This document shows positions 25,180 to 33,985 of a stretch of 64,000 nucleotides of DNA, piece after piece; position 1 is the first letter of the stretch, and each line of letters begins with the position of its first letter. The stretch is from Clostridiales bacterium S5-A14a (GTDB lineage: Bacteria > Bacillota > Clostridia > Peptostreptococcales > Anaerovoracaceae), in assembly GCA_000758905.1 (NCBI GenBank), contig JRNA01000003.1, forward strand, positions 1 to 64,000, read 5' to 3'. A program made the position numbers and the translations under genes. Below the pieces are notes generated by a model that was not told the origin of the DNA, searched no databases, and worked only from the letters and a program-made list of their open reading frames with translations.

Positions 25180-26439
25180 ATGACTGTTAGAAATTGGAAA
25201 GATATTCCTTTGTTCAAGGATGTTACTGATGAGCAGTGGAACGATTGGCACTGGCAGGTTTCCCACAGACTATCCACAGTAGAAGACATTTGCAAGGTAG
25301 TAAACCTTACAGAGCAGGAAAAGGCTGATATCGAAAAAGTAATGGGCGGATTCAGAGTAGGAATCACTCCTTATTACGCATCGCTAATGGATCCAGATGA
25401 TCCTACAGATCCTGTAAGAATGCAGGCTGTACCTACAATTCTTGAAATGCACAGATCAGAAGCTGACGATGCAGACCCTCTACACGAGGATGCTGACTCT
25501 CCAGCTCCTGGACTAACTCACAGATATCCTGACAGAGTTTTGTTCTTGATAACAGACCAGTGCTCAATGTACTGCAGACACTGCACAAGAAGAAGACTTG
25601 CTGGGGAAACTGATGGCGCAAGATCAAGAGAAGACATCGATGCATGTATCGCATACATCAAGAGAACTCCTGAAGTAAGAGACGTACTTCTTTCAGGTGG
25701 AGATGCACTTCTTGTTGAAGACGACACTCTTGAGTACATCATTAGCGAACTTAGAAAGATTCCTCATGTTGAAATCGTAAGACTTGGATCAAGGGTTCCT
25801 GTAGTAATGCCAATGAGAATAACAGACAAATTGGTTAATATGCTTAAGAAATATCACCCAATTTGGCTCAACACTCACTTCAATCATCCACAGGAAATGA
25901 CAGATACTGCTAAAGAAGCTCTAAGAAAACTTGCTGATGCTGGTATTCCACTAGGTAACCAGTCAGTACTTCTAAGAGGTATCAACGATGACAAGACAAT
26001 CATGATGGACCTCGTTCATGAGTTAGTTATGAACAGAGTTAGACCATACTACATCTACATTTGTGACCTTTCAATCGGTATCGAGCACTTTAGAACAACA
26101 ATGGCTAAGGGTCTTGAAATTATGGAAGGCTTAAGAGGTCATACTTCAGGTTACTGTGTTCCAACATTTGTAATCGACGCTCCTGGTGGTGGTGGTAAGA
26201 CTCCAGTTATGCCTCAGTACGTAATCTCTGAAACACCTGATAAGGTAATCCTCAGAAACTACGAGGGCGTAATTACGACTTACACTCAGCCTAGACTACC
26301 TGATGTTAAATGTAACTTTAACTACAGAAATGGTAAGGAAGCAATTAAGGTTTCTGGAGTATCTGCACTTGGAGAAGGTCTACAGATTAAATCAATGGAA
26401 CCTGCTCATCTTGCAAGACACGAAAGAAACAAGCACTAG
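25180..26439 (+). CDS. kamA: Lysine 2,3-aminomutase
   Basis: 419 residues. Radical-SAM, PLP-dependent enzyme that turns L-lysine into L-beta-lysine, the first step of lysine fermentation. The CxxxCxxC cluster motif is in CSMYCRHCTRRR (Cys about 128, 132, 135). DVLLSGGDALLV, RLGSRVPVVMPMRIT, the PLP-lysine region DAPGGGGKTPVMPQY and FNHPQEMT are typical. Length matches clostridial KamA. AAGGAG precedes ATG 25180. A hairpin upstream and a terminator downstream suggest partly independent expression. Confidence 0.97.
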   Translation: MTVRNWKDIPLFKDVTDEQWNDWHWQVSHRLSTVEDICKVVNLTEQEKADIEKVMGGFRVGITPYYASLMDPDDPTDPVRMQAVPTILEMHRSEADDADPLHEDADSPAPGLTHRYPDRVLFLITDQCSMYCRHCTRRRLAGETDGARSREDIDACIAYIKRTPEVRDVLLSGGDALLVEDDTLEYIISELRKIPHVEIVRLGSRVPVVMPMRITDKLVNMLKKYHPIWLNTHFNHPQEMTDTAKEALRKLADAGIPLGNQSVLLRGINDDKTIMMDLVHELVMNRVRPYYIYICDLSIGIEHFRTTMAKGLEIMEGLRGHTSGYCVPTFVIDAPGGGGKTPVMPQYVISETPDKVILRNYEGVITTYTQPRLPDVKCNFNYRNGKEAIKVSGVSALGEGLQIKSMEPAHLARHERNKH

Positions 26440-26476
26440 TTCTCAAAATGCTACTCAGTGTAAAATAGACTTTAAA

Positions 26477-26513
26477 TGCACCTATGAGGACTTTTACTCA
26501 TAGGTGCAATTTT
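26477..26513 (+). terminator. Terminator after kamA
   Basis: TGCACCTATGAG and CTCATAGGTGCA pair perfectly over 12 bp with an 8-nt loop, followed by ATTTT. Confidence 0.88.
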
Positions 26514-26563
26514 CTGAAATATTTATGCTAAATTATATATGACGCTAATTAAAAGGAGTTTTT

Positions 26564-27583
26564 ATGGCACTGCTATCTGAGCTTGCAGAAAAATACAATA
26601 CATTATCAATAGTGGGGATGTCTAAAAATGCCGGCAAAACAACTGCCTTGAATTATCTTATTGAAGAGGCAATGGACGAAGGTGTAAAAATAGGTGTTAC
26701 ATCCACGGGCCGAGACGGTGAAAGCCAAGACCTGGTAACCGGTACTGAAAAACCGAGAGTATATCTTGATATAGATACACTTGTCGCAGTTCCGGAATTT
26801 TTGTATGATTTTGCAGACGCAGGACTAGAGGTCATAAGACGAACACCATATTCGACAGCCATAGGAACTCTGCTGATTTGTAGAGTTCGAGACGCTGGAT
26901 ATGTACAAATTGCAGGACCTGTTATCAATGCCGAGCAGAAAATGCTTTGTGAAGAAATGATATCAGAGGGCTGTGAACTTGTACTCATAGACGGAGCAAT
27001 AGACCGAAAGACAATCGCATCTCCAGATACTTCCGACGCTATAGTGCTGGCAACAGGCGCTGTTATTTCTAGAAGAATGGACAAGATGGTCGAAGAAACA
27101 GCTCACGTTGTGAATCTGTATTCAACCGAAGAACTTGAAAACGGCAAATTTAGGGATATAATTGAAGAGTCAAATTTTGATGACAAAGTAATGCTGATCA
27201 GTGAAGATGGCGAAGTGAATAAACTTGATTTATTAACAGGCCTTGGTGCCGCAAGACATATTGATGAAGCCATCGATGATAGTACAAAATACGTATATAT
27301 TCCAGGTGCGTTTACAAACAGCGTAATTGACGGAATTTCACTTAAAAAACTTAAGCAGGTAGAGTTTGTTCTTAAGGATCCGACGAAGATTTTCATAAAT
27401 TCAATGGATTGGGGAAGATTAAGAAAGAGGGGATTCACAATATCCGTTCTTAAAAATATAAAGATCGCTTTGATTACCGTAAATCCATGGTCGCCATCTG
27501 GCTATGCTTTCGATAATAAACTTCTACTTGAAGAGATGGAAAAAGCGATACCGGATATTCCCGTAATAGACGTGAGGATGTAG
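26564..27583 (+). CDS. kamB: KamB, predicted beta-lysine 5,6-aminomutase reactivase subunit
   Basis: 339 residues. An N-terminal P-loop (GMSKNAGKTTALN, about 18-30) is followed by TSTGRDGE and no other family landmark. kamB and kamC lie between kamA and kamDE in lysine fermenters. They are annotated as reactivating factors for the adenosylcobalamin enzyme KamDE, which inactivates during turnover; that role is family knowledge, not visible here. AAAGGAG precedes ATG 26564, and kamC starts 2 nt after the stop. Confidence 0.88.
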   Translation: MALLSELAEKYNTLSIVGMSKNAGKTTALNYLIEEAMDEGVKIGVTSTGRDGESQDLVTGTEKPRVYLDIDTLVAVPEFLYDFADAGLEVIRRTPYSTAIGTLLICRVRDAGYVQIAGPVINAEQKMLCEEMISEGCELVLIDGAIDRKTIASPDTSDAIVLATGAVISRRMDKMVEETAHVVNLYSTEELENGKFRDIIEESNFDDKVMLISEDGEVNKLDLLTGLGAARHIDEAIDDSTKYVYIPGAFTNSVIDGISLKKLKQVEFVLKDPTKIFINSMDWGRLRKRGFTISVLKNIKIALITVNPWSPSGYAFDNKLLLEEMEKAIPDIPVIDVRM

Positions 27584-27585
27584 AA

Positions 27586-29352
27586 ATGAAGAATGATGCC
27601 AATAGAAGACTTGCAAATGTAAAATCAAGGTCTGAACTGGGACTTGACTATGTGATGCTTCAACTTGAAATAATGTCACCACTGGGCCGAAAGGCTATGA
27701 AAGAAAACAAACCATTCTTTCCAGGTCAAGAGGAAAATCTTAGAACAGAACTTAATAATTTAGAGAGTTTGATAGCATTTATCAAAGCATATCCTCATTT
27801 AAGTGACAAAATACAAGAAGTGTTTATGGAAGTAAAGGATGCACTGAATACTGTTTTGAAGGCAGAGAAGAGCACGCTTTCAATCGTGGAGATTCACGAG
27901 GTGAAATCCTTGCTTTTGCAGATGAGACAACTTCTTAAAATCACCAGAGACAAAGAAGAAGGTGATTATAGATCAGAATGCGGATGTGTCAAAGAAATGA
28001 AGCGCGACAAGGCCTCGGACGCTGTGGAAGAATTTGAGGATGACAAGGAATCAAATTCTGCTCAACGTGAAAACGAGGATGCTGATATTCCAGACGTATA
28101 TTTCCTCGAAGACACTGAGGAATTGTTAGATATTTTGGATCCAAGAAGAGATCGACTGAACACATTCTACATTTATGATGAATTTAGCCCAACTCTTGCA
28201 GCCCTTAGAAAAGAGAAGAGGGATCTTGAACTTAGCATAAGGCGTGCTCAAAAACATGCAAGGGAAGACTTGAGAAAGTCGGAGGGCGTTTGTCTGACTC
28301 CAAAGTTTGACATCGTAGTCGCAAGATCAAATCCAGACTTGGAGAAAATCAAAGCTCTTGATGTCCTTGAGGAGATAGACCAAGACTATATGAGTATAAC
28401 TTTTAAGCTAAAAGCCACAGCTGAGGTGAATGAGTTTACTCAGAACATTGAAAATATAAACCTGAAAATTGAAACAGAAGAGGAAAAAATAGCTGAAGAG
28501 CTTTCTAAGAAAATAGCAGAATATTCTGATATAATAGCAAGAAATTGCAAAGTTATGGGAAAGCTTGAATTTGATCTAGCTAAGGCAATTTTCTCTATCA
28601 AGAGAAAGTTGACGAAACCAGAAATTGTCGATGAACACATCGTAAATTTCGTTGATGCTAGGAACTTGCAGGTTGAAGGAATCCTACAGTCAAAGGGCAA
28701 GGAATTTTGTCCCATTTCGATCGAACTTAAGGACGGAGTGACCTGCATCACAGGAGCTAATATGGGAGGCAAAACCATCTCACTGAAATTAGTGGGGCAG
28801 GTAGCAATCCTCGCACATTACGGCTTTTTTGTTCCTGCTAAATCAGCGAAAATCGGGCTCTCGAATTACATGCATATTTTGATCGGAGATAGTCAATCTG
28901 TTGAAAGAGGCTTGTCCTCATTCGGTTCCGAGATGGAAGAACTGAAACAGATACTTGATTTCGGCACTGAGCGTTCGATGATATTGATCGACGAAATTGC
29001 GAGCGGAACCAATCCGATTGAAGGCTTGGCTCTAACCAAGTCAATTGTAGATTATCTGATTGTAAAACCGTATATTTCGTTAATTACGACACATTTTGAA
29101 ACTGTAACTGAAAAAGATGGTGTTGTAAACATGCAGGTTCGGGGACTTTCAGGAGTAGATTTTAATCTTCTCGACAGAGAAATTAAATATGCTAACCGTC
29201 GAGATAGAATAAATATAATATCCAAATACATGGATTATAGACTTCGTAGGGTAGACAAAATAGGAGAAGTGCCAAAGGATGCTCTAAATATTGCCAAAAT
29301 GCTGGGTATCAGCAAGGAAATAATAGATGGAGCAAAAAAATATATTAAGTAA
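27586..29352 (+). CDS. kamC: KamC, MutS-like ATPase, predicted aminomutase reactivase
   Basis: 588 residues. The C-terminal third is a MutS domain V ATPase: Walker A GANMGGKT (about 389-396), Walker B ILIDEIASGTNP (about 465-476) and TTHFE. The N-terminal mismatch-recognition domains of MutS are missing. In their place is a helical region, including an acidic low-complexity insertion (about 125-165). Proteins of this type accompany cobalamin-dependent aminomutases and are thought to swap damaged cofactor, not to repair DNA. The stop lies 10 nt before the kamD start. Confidence 0.88.
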   Translation: MKNDANRRLANVKSRSELGLDYVMLQLEIMSPLGRKAMKENKPFFPGQEENLRTELNNLESLIAFIKAYPHLSDKIQEVFMEVKDALNTVLKAEKSTLSIVEIHEVKSLLLQMRQLLKITRDKEEGDYRSECGCVKEMKRDKASDAVEEFEDDKESNSAQRENEDADIPDVYFLEDTEELLDILDPRRDRLNTFYIYDEFSPTLAALRKEKRDLELSIRRAQKHAREDLRKSEGVCLTPKFDIVVARSNPDLEKIKALDVLEEIDQDYMSITFKLKATAEVNEFTQNIENINLKIETEEEKIAEELSKKIAEYSDIIARNCKVMGKLEFDLAKAIFSIKRKLTKPEIVDEHIVNFVDARNLQVEGILQSKGKEFCPISIELKDGVTCITGANMGGKTISLKLVGQVAILAHYGFFVPAKSAKIGLSNYMHILIGDSQSVERGLSSFGSEMEELKQILDFGTERSMILIDEIASGTNPIEGLALTKSIVDYLIVKPYISLITTHFETVTEKDGVVNMQVRGLSGVDFNLLDREIKYANRRDRINIISKYMDYRLRRVDKIGEVPKDALNIAKMLGISKEIIDGAKKYIK

Positions 29353-29362
29353 GGAGAAAAAA

Positions 29363-30916
29363 ATGGAAAGCAAACTAAATCTTGATTTTAAGGTTGTTGA
29401 AAGTGCAAGAAATCATGCAAAGAACATTGCAAAAGACATGCAAGACTTCATTTCCAGACATACTACTGTGTCAACAGAAAGAACAATCTTAAGACTTTTG
29501 GGAATCGATGGAGTTGACGATGTTGATACTCCTCTTCCAAACGTAGTAGTTGACCACATTAAGGATGAAGGCGCGCTTGCTACAGGTGTTGCATATTGGA
29601 TTGGTAACGCCATTGTTCAAACAGGCAAGGACCCTCAGGAAATTGCAGAGGAAATTTCACAGGGTAAACTTGAAATCACAAAGCTGCCTACATGCAGCGT
29701 GGAGGAAGCAGCAGAGGCTCTTAAGCCTTCAATCAAGAAGACTTTTGAGAGAATTGACGCTCAGAAAGCAAAGAGACAGGAGTACCTCGACACTATCGGA
29801 TCTGGTCCTGAGCCATATCTATATGTTATCGTAGCTACAGGTAACATATATGAAGACGTGGTACAGGCACAGGCTGCTGCAAGACAGGGTGCTGACATCA
29901 TCGCTGTAATCAGAACAACAGCACAGTCTCTACTTGACTATGTTCCTTTCGGTCCTACAACAGAAGGATTTGGTGGAACATACGCTACACAGGAAAACTT
30001 CAGAATCATGAGAAAAGCTCTTGATGAGGTAGGAGAAGAAGTAGGAAGATATATCAGACTTTGTAACTATTCATCAGGAATGTGCATGCCTGAGATCGCC
30101 GCAATGGGTGCTCTTGAGAGACTAGACGTAATGCTCAATGACGCTATCTACGGTATTTTGTTCAGAGACATCAACATGCAGAGAACTCTAGTAGACCAAT
30201 TTATGTCAAGGGTTATTATCGGATACTGCGGTATCATATTTAACTCAGGTGAGGACAACTATTTGACAACTGACGATGCTATTGAAGCTGCACACACTGT
30301 AACTGCTTCTCAGTTCATCAACGAACAGTTTGCTGTACTTGCTAATATACCAGAAAATCAGATGGGCCTTGGACATGCTTTTGAGATGGATCCTAAGACT
30401 GAAGATGGATTCCTTCTTGAACTTTCACAAGCAATCATGGCAAGGGAAATATTCCCTAACGCAAGACTAAAATACATGCCTCCTACAAAGTTTATGACAG
30501 GAAACATTTTCATGGGTCATATCCAGGATGCTCTATTTAACCTTGTAGCAATCTGGTCAAAACAATCACTCCTACTACAGGGAATGCTGACAGAAGCTAT
30601 ACATACACCACATATGCACGATAGATATCTTTCTATTGAAAATGCTCAGTACATCTTCAATAACTGTAAGCATATCGGTGAAGAGGTTGAGTTCAAGAAG
30701 GATGGTATCATTCAGAAGAGAGCTCAGGAAGTACTCAAAAAAGCAGAACTTCTACTTGAAGAGGTTCAAGAAGAAGGCTTGTTTACAACTATTGAAAAAG
30801 GTAAGTTTGGCGGAGTTAAGCGTCCTAAGGATGGCGGACACGGTCTTGAAGGTGTAACCAGAATTGGCGAAAACTACTTCAATCCGTTCGTTAAATTGTT
30901 CATGGATCATAAATAA
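29363..30916 (+). CDS. kamD: Beta-lysine 5,6-aminomutase, alpha subunit
   Basis: 517 residues from ATG 29363, chosen because AAGGAG lies just upstream; an in-frame start at 29327 is inside kamC. It opens ESKLNLDFKVVESARNHAKNIAKDMQDFI and contains RTILRLLGIDGVD, GSGPEPYLYVIVATGNIYEDVVQAQAAARQGADIIAVIRTTAQSLLDYVP and MPPTKFMTGNIFMGH, all typical of KamD. With KamE it makes the adenosylcobalamin- and PLP-dependent enzyme that moves the terminal amino group of beta-lysine to give 3,5-diaminohexanoate. kamE follows after 14 nt. Confidence 0.96.
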   Translation: MESKLNLDFKVVESARNHAKNIAKDMQDFISRHTTVSTERTILRLLGIDGVDDVDTPLPNVVVDHIKDEGALATGVAYWIGNAIVQTGKDPQEIAEEISQGKLEITKLPTCSVEEAAEALKPSIKKTFERIDAQKAKRQEYLDTIGSGPEPYLYVIVATGNIYEDVVQAQAAARQGADIIAVIRTTAQSLLDYVPFGPTTEGFGGTYATQENFRIMRKALDEVGEEVGRYIRLCNYSSGMCMPEIAAMGALERLDVMLNDAIYGILFRDINMQRTLVDQFMSRVIIGYCGIIFNSGEDNYLTTDDAIEAAHTVTASQFINEQFAVLANIPENQMGLGHAFEMDPKTEDGFLLELSQAIMAREIFPNARLKYMPPTKFMTGNIFMGHIQDALFNLVAIWSKQSLLLQGMLTEAIHTPHMHDRYLSIENAQYIFNNCKHIGEEVEFKKDGIIQKRAQEVLKKAELLLEEVQEEGLFTTIEKGKFGGVKRPKDGGHGLEGVTRIGENYFNPFVKLFMDHK

Positions 30917-30930
30917 GGAGGGAGTTTGAG

Positions 30931-31725
30931 ATGTCAGAAACTAAAACAGCAACGACAACAGTCGATCTAACAAAGGTAAAGCCTTACGGCGATACACTCA
31001 ACGATGGTAAGGTTGAGATGGCATTTACACTTCCTGTACCTTATGGCGAGGAAGCAGAAGAATGCGCAAAACAATATGTAAAGAAACTCGGATTTGACGA
31101 ACCGAACGTAACATATTATCACGAGCTTGGCCCTGGATACACTTTCTTTGTAGTATACGGTTCTGCTCAGCAAACTATTGACTTCACAGGAATTCACGTT
31201 CCTAAGGTTGAGGGTAATGTACTTGACAGAGTTGAATGCGGAGAATGGATTGGAGAAAACATCGGCAGAGACATCGTGGTAGTTGGTGCTTCAATCGAGT
31301 CAGACGCTCATACAGTAGGTATCGATGCTATCATCCAGATGAAGGGATTCCATGGACACTTTGGTCTTGAGAGGTTCAAGAATGTTGTAGCATATAACAT
31401 GGGATCTCAGGTTCCTTGTGAAGAAATGATTGCAAAGGCAAAGGAAGTTAACGCTGATGCACTTTTGATCTCACAGACAGTAACACAGAAGGACATTCAC
31501 ATCAAGAACCTTACTAAAATGATAGAACTTGTTGAAGCTGAAGGTCTACGTGATAAGCTTATTCTTATCTGTGGTGGTCCTCGTATTTCACACGAGCTAG
31601 CTCAGGAACTAGGTTATGATGCAGGATTTGGCCCTGGAAAGTATGCAGAGCACGTAATGAGTTACGTAATGCAGGAAGTTCAGAAAAGAGGATGGGAGAA
31701 GAAGGCTAATATAGAAGATAGATAA
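30931..31725 (+). CDS. kamE: Beta-lysine 5,6-aminomutase, beta subunit
   Basis: 264 residues. Carries the base-off cobalamin motif DxHxxG as DAHTVG (about 126-131) followed by a Rossmann-like B12-binding fold with LILICGGPRISHELAQELGYDAGFGPG near the end. The N-terminal domain (YHELGPGYTFFVVYGSAQQTID) holds the PLP-contacting part. Works with KamD. GGAGGG precedes ATG 30931. Last recognised gene of the kam block. Confidence 0.96.
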   Translation: MSETKTATTTVDLTKVKPYGDTLNDGKVEMAFTLPVPYGEEAEECAKQYVKKLGFDEPNVTYYHELGPGYTFFVVYGSAQQTIDFTGIHVPKVEGNVLDRVECGEWIGENIGRDIVVVGASIESDAHTVGIDAIIQMKGFHGHFGLERFKNVVAYNMGSQVPCEEMIAKAKEVNADALLISQTVTQKDIHIKNLTKMIELVEAEGLRDKLILICGGPRISHELAQELGYDAGFGPGKYAEHVMSYVMQEVQKRGWEKKANIEDR

Positions 31726-31772
31726 TGTCTTCGACGGCTATCCCACAAAATATACTGAATATATGAATAAAG

Positions 31773-31865
31773 AAACCGTTATAGCGATTATTTTGTTTAA
31801 ATATCTAAGTTGTCGAATGTTTGGCACAAAACAGATATGGAAAACCAAGCGTTATAGCGGTTTTT
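31773..31865 (+). terminator. Long-loop terminator after kamE
   Basis: AAACCGTTATAGCG (31773-31786) pairs with CGTTATAGCGGTTT (31850-31863) over 14 bp with two G-T pairs, followed by TTG. The nonamer GTTATAGCG also appears as a direct repeat in both arms. Confidence 0.55.
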
Positions 31866-31909
31866 GTTTATAAGAATATTTTAAATGTAAAGATGTAAAG
31901 GAGAAAACA

Positions 31910-32374
31910 ATGCGTAGGGAAGACCGTGAAATGAAGAATATTGAAGATATCATAAATACGATGAGAAAGTGTGAGGTTTGCAGGCTTGCAATAAACGGCG
32001 ATAATGGTTACCCTTATATAATCCCGCTTAACTTCGGGCTTGATGTCGAAGGTGAAAAAATAAAAATTATTTTCCACTCCGCTAAAGAAGGCAAGAAAAT
32101 AGAGCTGTTCACAAAAGATAACAGAGCATCATTTGAGATGGACTATGGACATAGGGTAGAATCCTCAGAAGAGAGGGGCTACTGCACAGCACACTTTGAG
32201 TCAGTGATTGGAAATGGCAAGATTAGAATTCTTGAAGATGATGAAAAAGAAGATGCGTTAAACAAGCTTGTAGCGCAGTATCATCCAGAAGGCTTTAATT
32301 ATAACAGGGTTGCGATTCCAAGGACTCTTGTATATTCACTCGAAGTTGAATCAATAACAGGAAAAATAAAATAG
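31910..32374 (+). CDS. Pyridoxamine 5'-phosphate oxidase-like flavoprotein (Nim-related)
   Basis: 154 residues, split-barrel flavin fold. It shows the Nim-type pattern: CEVCRLAINGDNGYPYIIPLNFG near the N-terminus, IKIIFHSAKEGKKIELF in the middle, and VAIPRTLVYSLEVESITGK at the end. Members bind FMN and some reduce nitroimidazoles; the substrate here is unknown. AAGGAG precedes ATG 31910, though an ATG at 31931 is also possible. It converges on the GntR gene with 15 nt between stops. Confidence 0.82.
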   Translation: MRREDREMKNIEDIINTMRKCEVCRLAINGDNGYPYIIPLNFGLDVEGEKIKIIFHSAKEGKKIELFTKDNRASFEMDYGHRVESSEERGYCTAHFESVIGNGKIRILEDDEKEDALNKLVAQYHPEGFNYNRVAIPRTLVYSLEVESITGKIK

Positions 32375-32391
32375 CCTTAAGACAGGCTATT
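32370..32391. terminator. Small hairpin between converging genes
   Basis: AATAGCCT (32370-32377) and AGGCTATT (32384-32391) pair perfectly. The stem includes the stop codon of the flavoprotein gene and the end of the GntR gene. There is only a weak T tract. Confidence 0.5.
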
Positions 32392-33037
32392 ATAATATTT
32401 CAAACTGTGCTTGGTGTGCGCGCCAGTGCACATCCTTAAGATATTCGGAAACACCCTTCGAATCCCTTTTAACAAACAAATCGTATATCTCATTATGTTC
32501 CTTGTTTGTTTCCAGCAAAATATCTTTAATATCCGGATGAAGCCCTTCGTTAAAGTCCCTTTTTAAAAGGGGCTTTTTTAAATTTTCTAGGGTCTCAATT
32601 AGTACTTTGTTGCCACACTTCTGGATGAAAATTTGGTGAAAAATCTCTTGCTGCTTATGATACATATTATAATTCCCCTGAGTGATTGCAAGATTCATGC
32701 TTTCGAGGTAAAATTTCATATCCGCGAGATCCCTATCATCGAGCTTTGGACAGGCAATAGCAGCTGCCTCTCCTTCAAGTACACCAATGGTTGTGTATCT
32801 TTCGGCAAGATCCTCAAGCGTAAGACTCCTCACAACAAAACCTTTACGAGGAATGTTGTCTATTACGCCAAAACACGAAAGCTCAATCAGAGCCTCTCTC
32901 ACAGGAGTTCTGCTGACAGAAAGGCTTTCACAAATTTGATTCTCAAGAATCCTTTCTCCAGGATTTATCTTGCCCAGAAAAATCTGCTCAGCAATAAAGT
33001 CATATACATGATTTTTGAGTGTTTTAAATTGATCCAT
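32390..33037 (-). CDS. GntR family regulator, FCD subfamily
   Basis: 215 residues from ATG 33037, preceded by GAGGTG; a longer frame runs into the promoter region. The winged HTH has GKINPGERILENQICESLSVSRTPVREALIELSCFGVIDNIPRKGFVV. The FCD domain has the metal/ligand-binding positions in EGEAAAIACP, HKQQEIFHQIFIQKCGN and NKEHNEIYDLFVKRD. FCD regulators bind small organic acids or amino-acid derivatives. It is divergent from the DDAH-like hydrolase and antiporter genes and is their likely regulator. Confidence 0.92.
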   Translation of the reverse strand: MDQFKTLKNHVYDFIAEQIFLGKINPGERILENQICESLSVSRTPVREALIELSCFGVIDNIPRKGFVVRSLTLEDLAERYTTIGVLEGEAAAIACPKLDDRDLADMKFYLESMNLAITQGNYNMYHKQQEIFHQIFIQKCGNKVLIETLENLKKPLLKRDFNEGLHPDIKDILLETNKEHNEIYDLFVKRDSKGVSEYLKDVHWRAHQAQFEIL

Positions 33038-33092
33038 ATCTTCACCTCGATAATATAATATAATATTTCGCACGTAAAAACAAGGAATCAAC

Positions 33093-33128
33093 TTGACAAA
33101 ATATTGTATATAATATATTGTATACATA
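33093..33128 (+). promoter_or_regulatory. Promoter and GntR-type operators of the hydrolase-antiporter operon
   Basis: TTGACA at 33093-33098 is followed by an AT-rich -10 region with overlapping candidates. ATTGTATATAAT and ATTGTATACAT (about 33103-33114 and 33117-33127) are closely spaced TGTATA-type elements like those bound by FCD GntR proteins. They sit where a bound repressor would block the promoter. Confidence 0.5.
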
Positions 33129-33173
33129 CGGGCTGAAATATTTAAATATATTTTTAAAAAGAAAGGAACAAAA

Positions 33174-33950
33174 ATGAAAAAGTTTAATAATGTAATCGTA
33201 AGAAGACCTTGTAAGGCAATATGTGATGGTATAACAAGTGGAACATTTGATGGAACTCCAGATTATGAGAATGCTCTTAAGCAGCATGATGCTTACATTG
33301 AAGCACTTAAGAAATGCGGAGTTGAGGTTACAGTTCTTCCAGCACTTGATGAATTCCCTGACAGCTGTTTTGTTGAAGACACTGCAGTTTTAACACCTAA
33401 TGTTGCAATTATTTCAAGACCTGGTGCTGAAAGCAGAAGAGAAGAGCCTAACTACATTGTAGACACAATCAAGAAGTTCTATCCTGAAGACAAAATCGAA
33501 TATATCAAGGCCCCTGGAACAATGGAAGGTGGAGACGTTATGATGGTTGGAAATCACTTCTACATCGGAGCTTCTGACAGATCTAACCCAGAAGGCTGCA
33601 AGCAGTTCATCGAAATCCTTGAAAGACACGGACATACAGGTTCAGTAGTTGAGATGAAGGAAATGTTACACCTTAAGACGGGCGTTAACTACCTGGAAAA
33701 CAACAACATGCTCGCTGCAGGCGAATTCTTGACAAGTCCTGTTTTCAAAGACTATAACAAAACAGAGATCCCGGCTGACGAAGCTTATGCTGCAAACTGC
33801 ATTTGGGTGAATGATATTGTAATCGTTCCAGAAGGATTCCCTAAGGTTGAAAAGGCTGTTAGAGATATGGGATACGAGGTTATGACAGTTGATACTTCAG
33901 AATACAAGAAGATTGACGGAGGATTAAGCTGCTTATCTCTTAGATTCTAG
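33174..33950 (+). CDS. Dimethylarginine dimethylaminohydrolase-like amidinotransferase-fold enzyme
   Basis: 258 residues, the usual length of DDAH. The guanidine-modifying fold is shown by DSCFVEDTAVL, MEGGDVMMVGNHFYIGASDRSNPEG, catalytic His in MKEMLHLKTGVNYL and catalytic Cys in DGGLSCLSLRF five residues from the end. It hydrolyses a methylarginine or related guanidino compound to citrulline plus an amine; the exact substrate is not readable. It is co-transcribed with an ArcD-like antiporter and divergent from the GntR gene, so import of the substrate against ornithine or citrulline is plausible. Confidence 0.85.
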   Translation: MKKFNNVIVRRPCKAICDGITSGTFDGTPDYENALKQHDAYIEALKKCGVEVTVLPALDEFPDSCFVEDTAVLTPNVAIISRPGAESRREEPNYIVDTIKKFYPEDKIEYIKAPGTMEGGDVMMVGNHFYIGASDRSNPEGCKQFIEILERHGHTGSVVEMKEMLHLKTGVNYLENNNMLAAGEFLTSPVFKDYNKTEIPADEAYAANCIWVNDIVIVPEGFPKVEKAVRDMGYEVMTVDTSEYKKIDGGLSCLSLRF

Positions 33951-33985
33951 GTTAATAGGCTGAATTATTAAGGGGGAATATTGAT

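Noticed and set aside
27586-29352. kamC as a DNA mismatch-repair MutS
   Set aside because: Only the ATPase domain is MutS-like. The mismatch-recognition part is absent and the genomic position is that of the aminomutase reactivase.
31830-31848. TGGCAC near the end of the kam block
   Set aside because: The -12 half is AGATA, not TTGC, and no gene start fits.
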